A stretch of 13,287 nucleotides of DNA, from contig JAEMQC010000128.1 of NCBI GenBank assembly GCA_022758985.1, positions 1 to 13,287 of the forward strand, read 5' to 3'. Position numbers and translations under genes: made by a program. The notes below the pieces were generated by a model that saw nothing but the letters and a program-made list of their open reading frames with translations, made no database searches and was not told where the DNA came from. Of the stretch, positions 12,479 to 13,287 are shown in pieces. This DNA is from Campylobacteraceae bacterium (GTDB lineage: Bacteria; Campylobacterota; Campylobacteria; Campylobacterales; UBA6016). Numbering within the stretch: position 1 is the stretch's first letter; every line of letters starts with the position of its first letter.

Positions 12479-13287
12479 AGTATCTATATCTGATATAAGC
12501 TCTTGCGTCAGATGCAGATTTTACAACATTCATGCCGTTTGCGGTTGCCTCATCCATTGTGTATGGTGTGCCTTCAGCGCCAAAGAACCCGTTGCTTCCA
12601 GTATAGTCATAGCTGATATGCGTGTATCTTAGCTGCATATCAAGATTTTTTGTAAGCGGTTGAGTGTAGTAACCTTCCCATGCTTTACCTCTAGCTGCAA
12701 GCTTGGAGCCTATCATGGTGTCTTCGCCGTATGTTACGCTTCTCCAGTATTTAGAGCCTTGGTTGTACTCAAGACCGATTTTGCCGTCTTTTGTAAATAC
12801 TGCAGGCATCTGTACGCCTGCCCACCATGAGCTACCAAATTTCGCATCAGTAGAACCTAGCATTCCAAGGCCATTTGGTTGAGTTTTTGTAAACGCATAG
12901 CTTACAAATGCAGTAGTATTATCAAGGAAGTTTGACCACCCGTTGCCTATGCCGTTTGCCATTGCCATAACCGTACCACCATATAGATTACCAACATTTT
13001 TAAATTGTAGTTGGCTTGAGTAGTAGCTTAGATTTGATAGTATATTTCCATTAACAGGTACAACAGGTACTGTACCACTACTACTAAGATTCATAGCCGC
13101 ACCTTGCATAACTTGTGATTTGTATAGCATGTATGCAACATTAAAGTTATCCATATCTGATTGGTCAAAGCCTATCATATTGTGAGCTTTGAAAAACATA
13201 GAGTGGATAGAATATTGACCATCATCGTATGGCACGAATATAAAGCCAGCTAGGTCAACATCACCATTTTTTGTGTTGTCTTTTGAG
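12477..13287 (-). CDS. outer-membrane beta-barrel protein, DUF3373-like porin (5' end cut by window)
   Basis: The frame is open from the window edge to a TAA at 12477-12479 and gives 269 residues of the C-terminal part. The GTG at 13235 is internal, since upstream codons encode NGDVDLAGFIFVPYDDGQ without a break. The sequence alternates hydrophobic and polar residues. It is rich in Gly, Tyr, Trp and Asn and ends in AYIRYRY, with the terminal aromatic residue that marks Bam-dependent beta-barrels. Strands such as KIGLEYNQGSKYWRS and LDMQLRYTHISYDYTG are typical. The GSKLAARGKAWEGYYTQPLT segment resembles the campylobacterial DUF3373 outer-membrane family as I remember it. A MOMP/porA-type porin is the main alternative. 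The signal peptide lies outside the window. Function is probably a channel, but the substrate is unknown. Confidence 0.7.
   Translation of the reverse strand, partial: SKDNTKNGDVDLAGFIFVPYDDGQYSIHSMFFKAHNMIGFDQSDMDNFNVAYMLYKSQVMQGAAMNLSSSGTVPVVPVNGNILSNLSYYSSQLQFKNVGNLYGGTVMAMANGIGNGWSNFLDNTTAFVSYAFTKTQPNGLGMLGSTDAKFGSSWWAGVQMPAVFTKDGKIGLEYNQGSKYWRSVTYGEDTMIGSKLAARGKAWEGYYTQPLTKNLDMQLRYTHISYDYTGSNGFFGAEGTPYTMDEATANGMNVVKSASDARAYIRYRY

Noticed and set aside
12477..13235. Porin gene starting at the GTG at 13235
   Set aside because: The frame stays open upstream to the window edge with barrel-like residues, and the protein would lack a signal peptide, so the gene is cut by the window.

Overview
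The window reads as a chromosomal housekeeping segment from a member of the Campylobacterota (class Epsilonproteobacteria), probably Campylobacter or a close relative such as Sulfurospirillum. Four points support this. The protein families are the short campylobacterial forms (MurB of 260 aa, Dxr of 363 aa, NFACT protein of 436 aa). Menaquinone is made by the futalosine route (MqnD). Genes are packed with 1-4 nt overlaps. Two gene blocks have an order that I recall from Campylobacter jejuni: NFACT / small protein / cdsA / dxr / (variable gene) / tsaD, and murB-fliQ / recA-eno-DivIC-like-small secreted protein. Genus and species cannot be fixed by eye.

Layout from left to right. Positions 1-1171 (minus) hold most of leuC, cut at its 3' end. 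Positions 1172-1366 are a divergent control region with nested inverted repeats and near-symmetrical -10 boxes. Positions 1367-6384 (plus) are a tight six-gene run: an NFACT/RqcH-like protein, an acidic small protein of unknown function, cdsA, dxr, an RBBP9-type alpha/beta hydrolase and tsaD. A short spacer with a promoter-like element leads to tpx (6449-6994), a thiol peroxidase with an unusual Cys-rich tail. Positions 6995-7084 are a convergent spacer with three hairpins. Positions 7085-9004 (minus) carry mqnD-fliQ-murB, transcribed in that order. A 98-bp divergent spacer follows, then recA-eno-DivIC-like-secreted protein-aroK (9103-12459, plus). A convergent bidirectional hairpin at 12443-12472 separates aroK from a 5'-truncated outer-membrane beta-barrel gene (12477-13287, minus).

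The genes serve core functions rather than one shared pathway: leucine and aromatic amino-acid synthesis (leuC, aroK), isoprenoid and phospholipid precursors (dxr, cdsA), peptidoglycan and division (murB, DivIC-like), tRNA modification and ribosome rescue (tsaD, NFACT), menaquinone (mqnD), flagellar export (fliQ), glycolysis/gluconeogenesis (eno), recombination (recA) and peroxide defence (tpx). No mobile element, CRISPR array, tRNA or rRNA was seen, and no convincing novel defence-type or other exotic system. The points worth a second look are modest: the structured leuC leader, a probably leaderless NFACT mRNA, the Asp-Lys version of the NFACT Asp-Arg motif, the Tpx tail, the acidic small protein and the stop-in-loop terminator of aroK.
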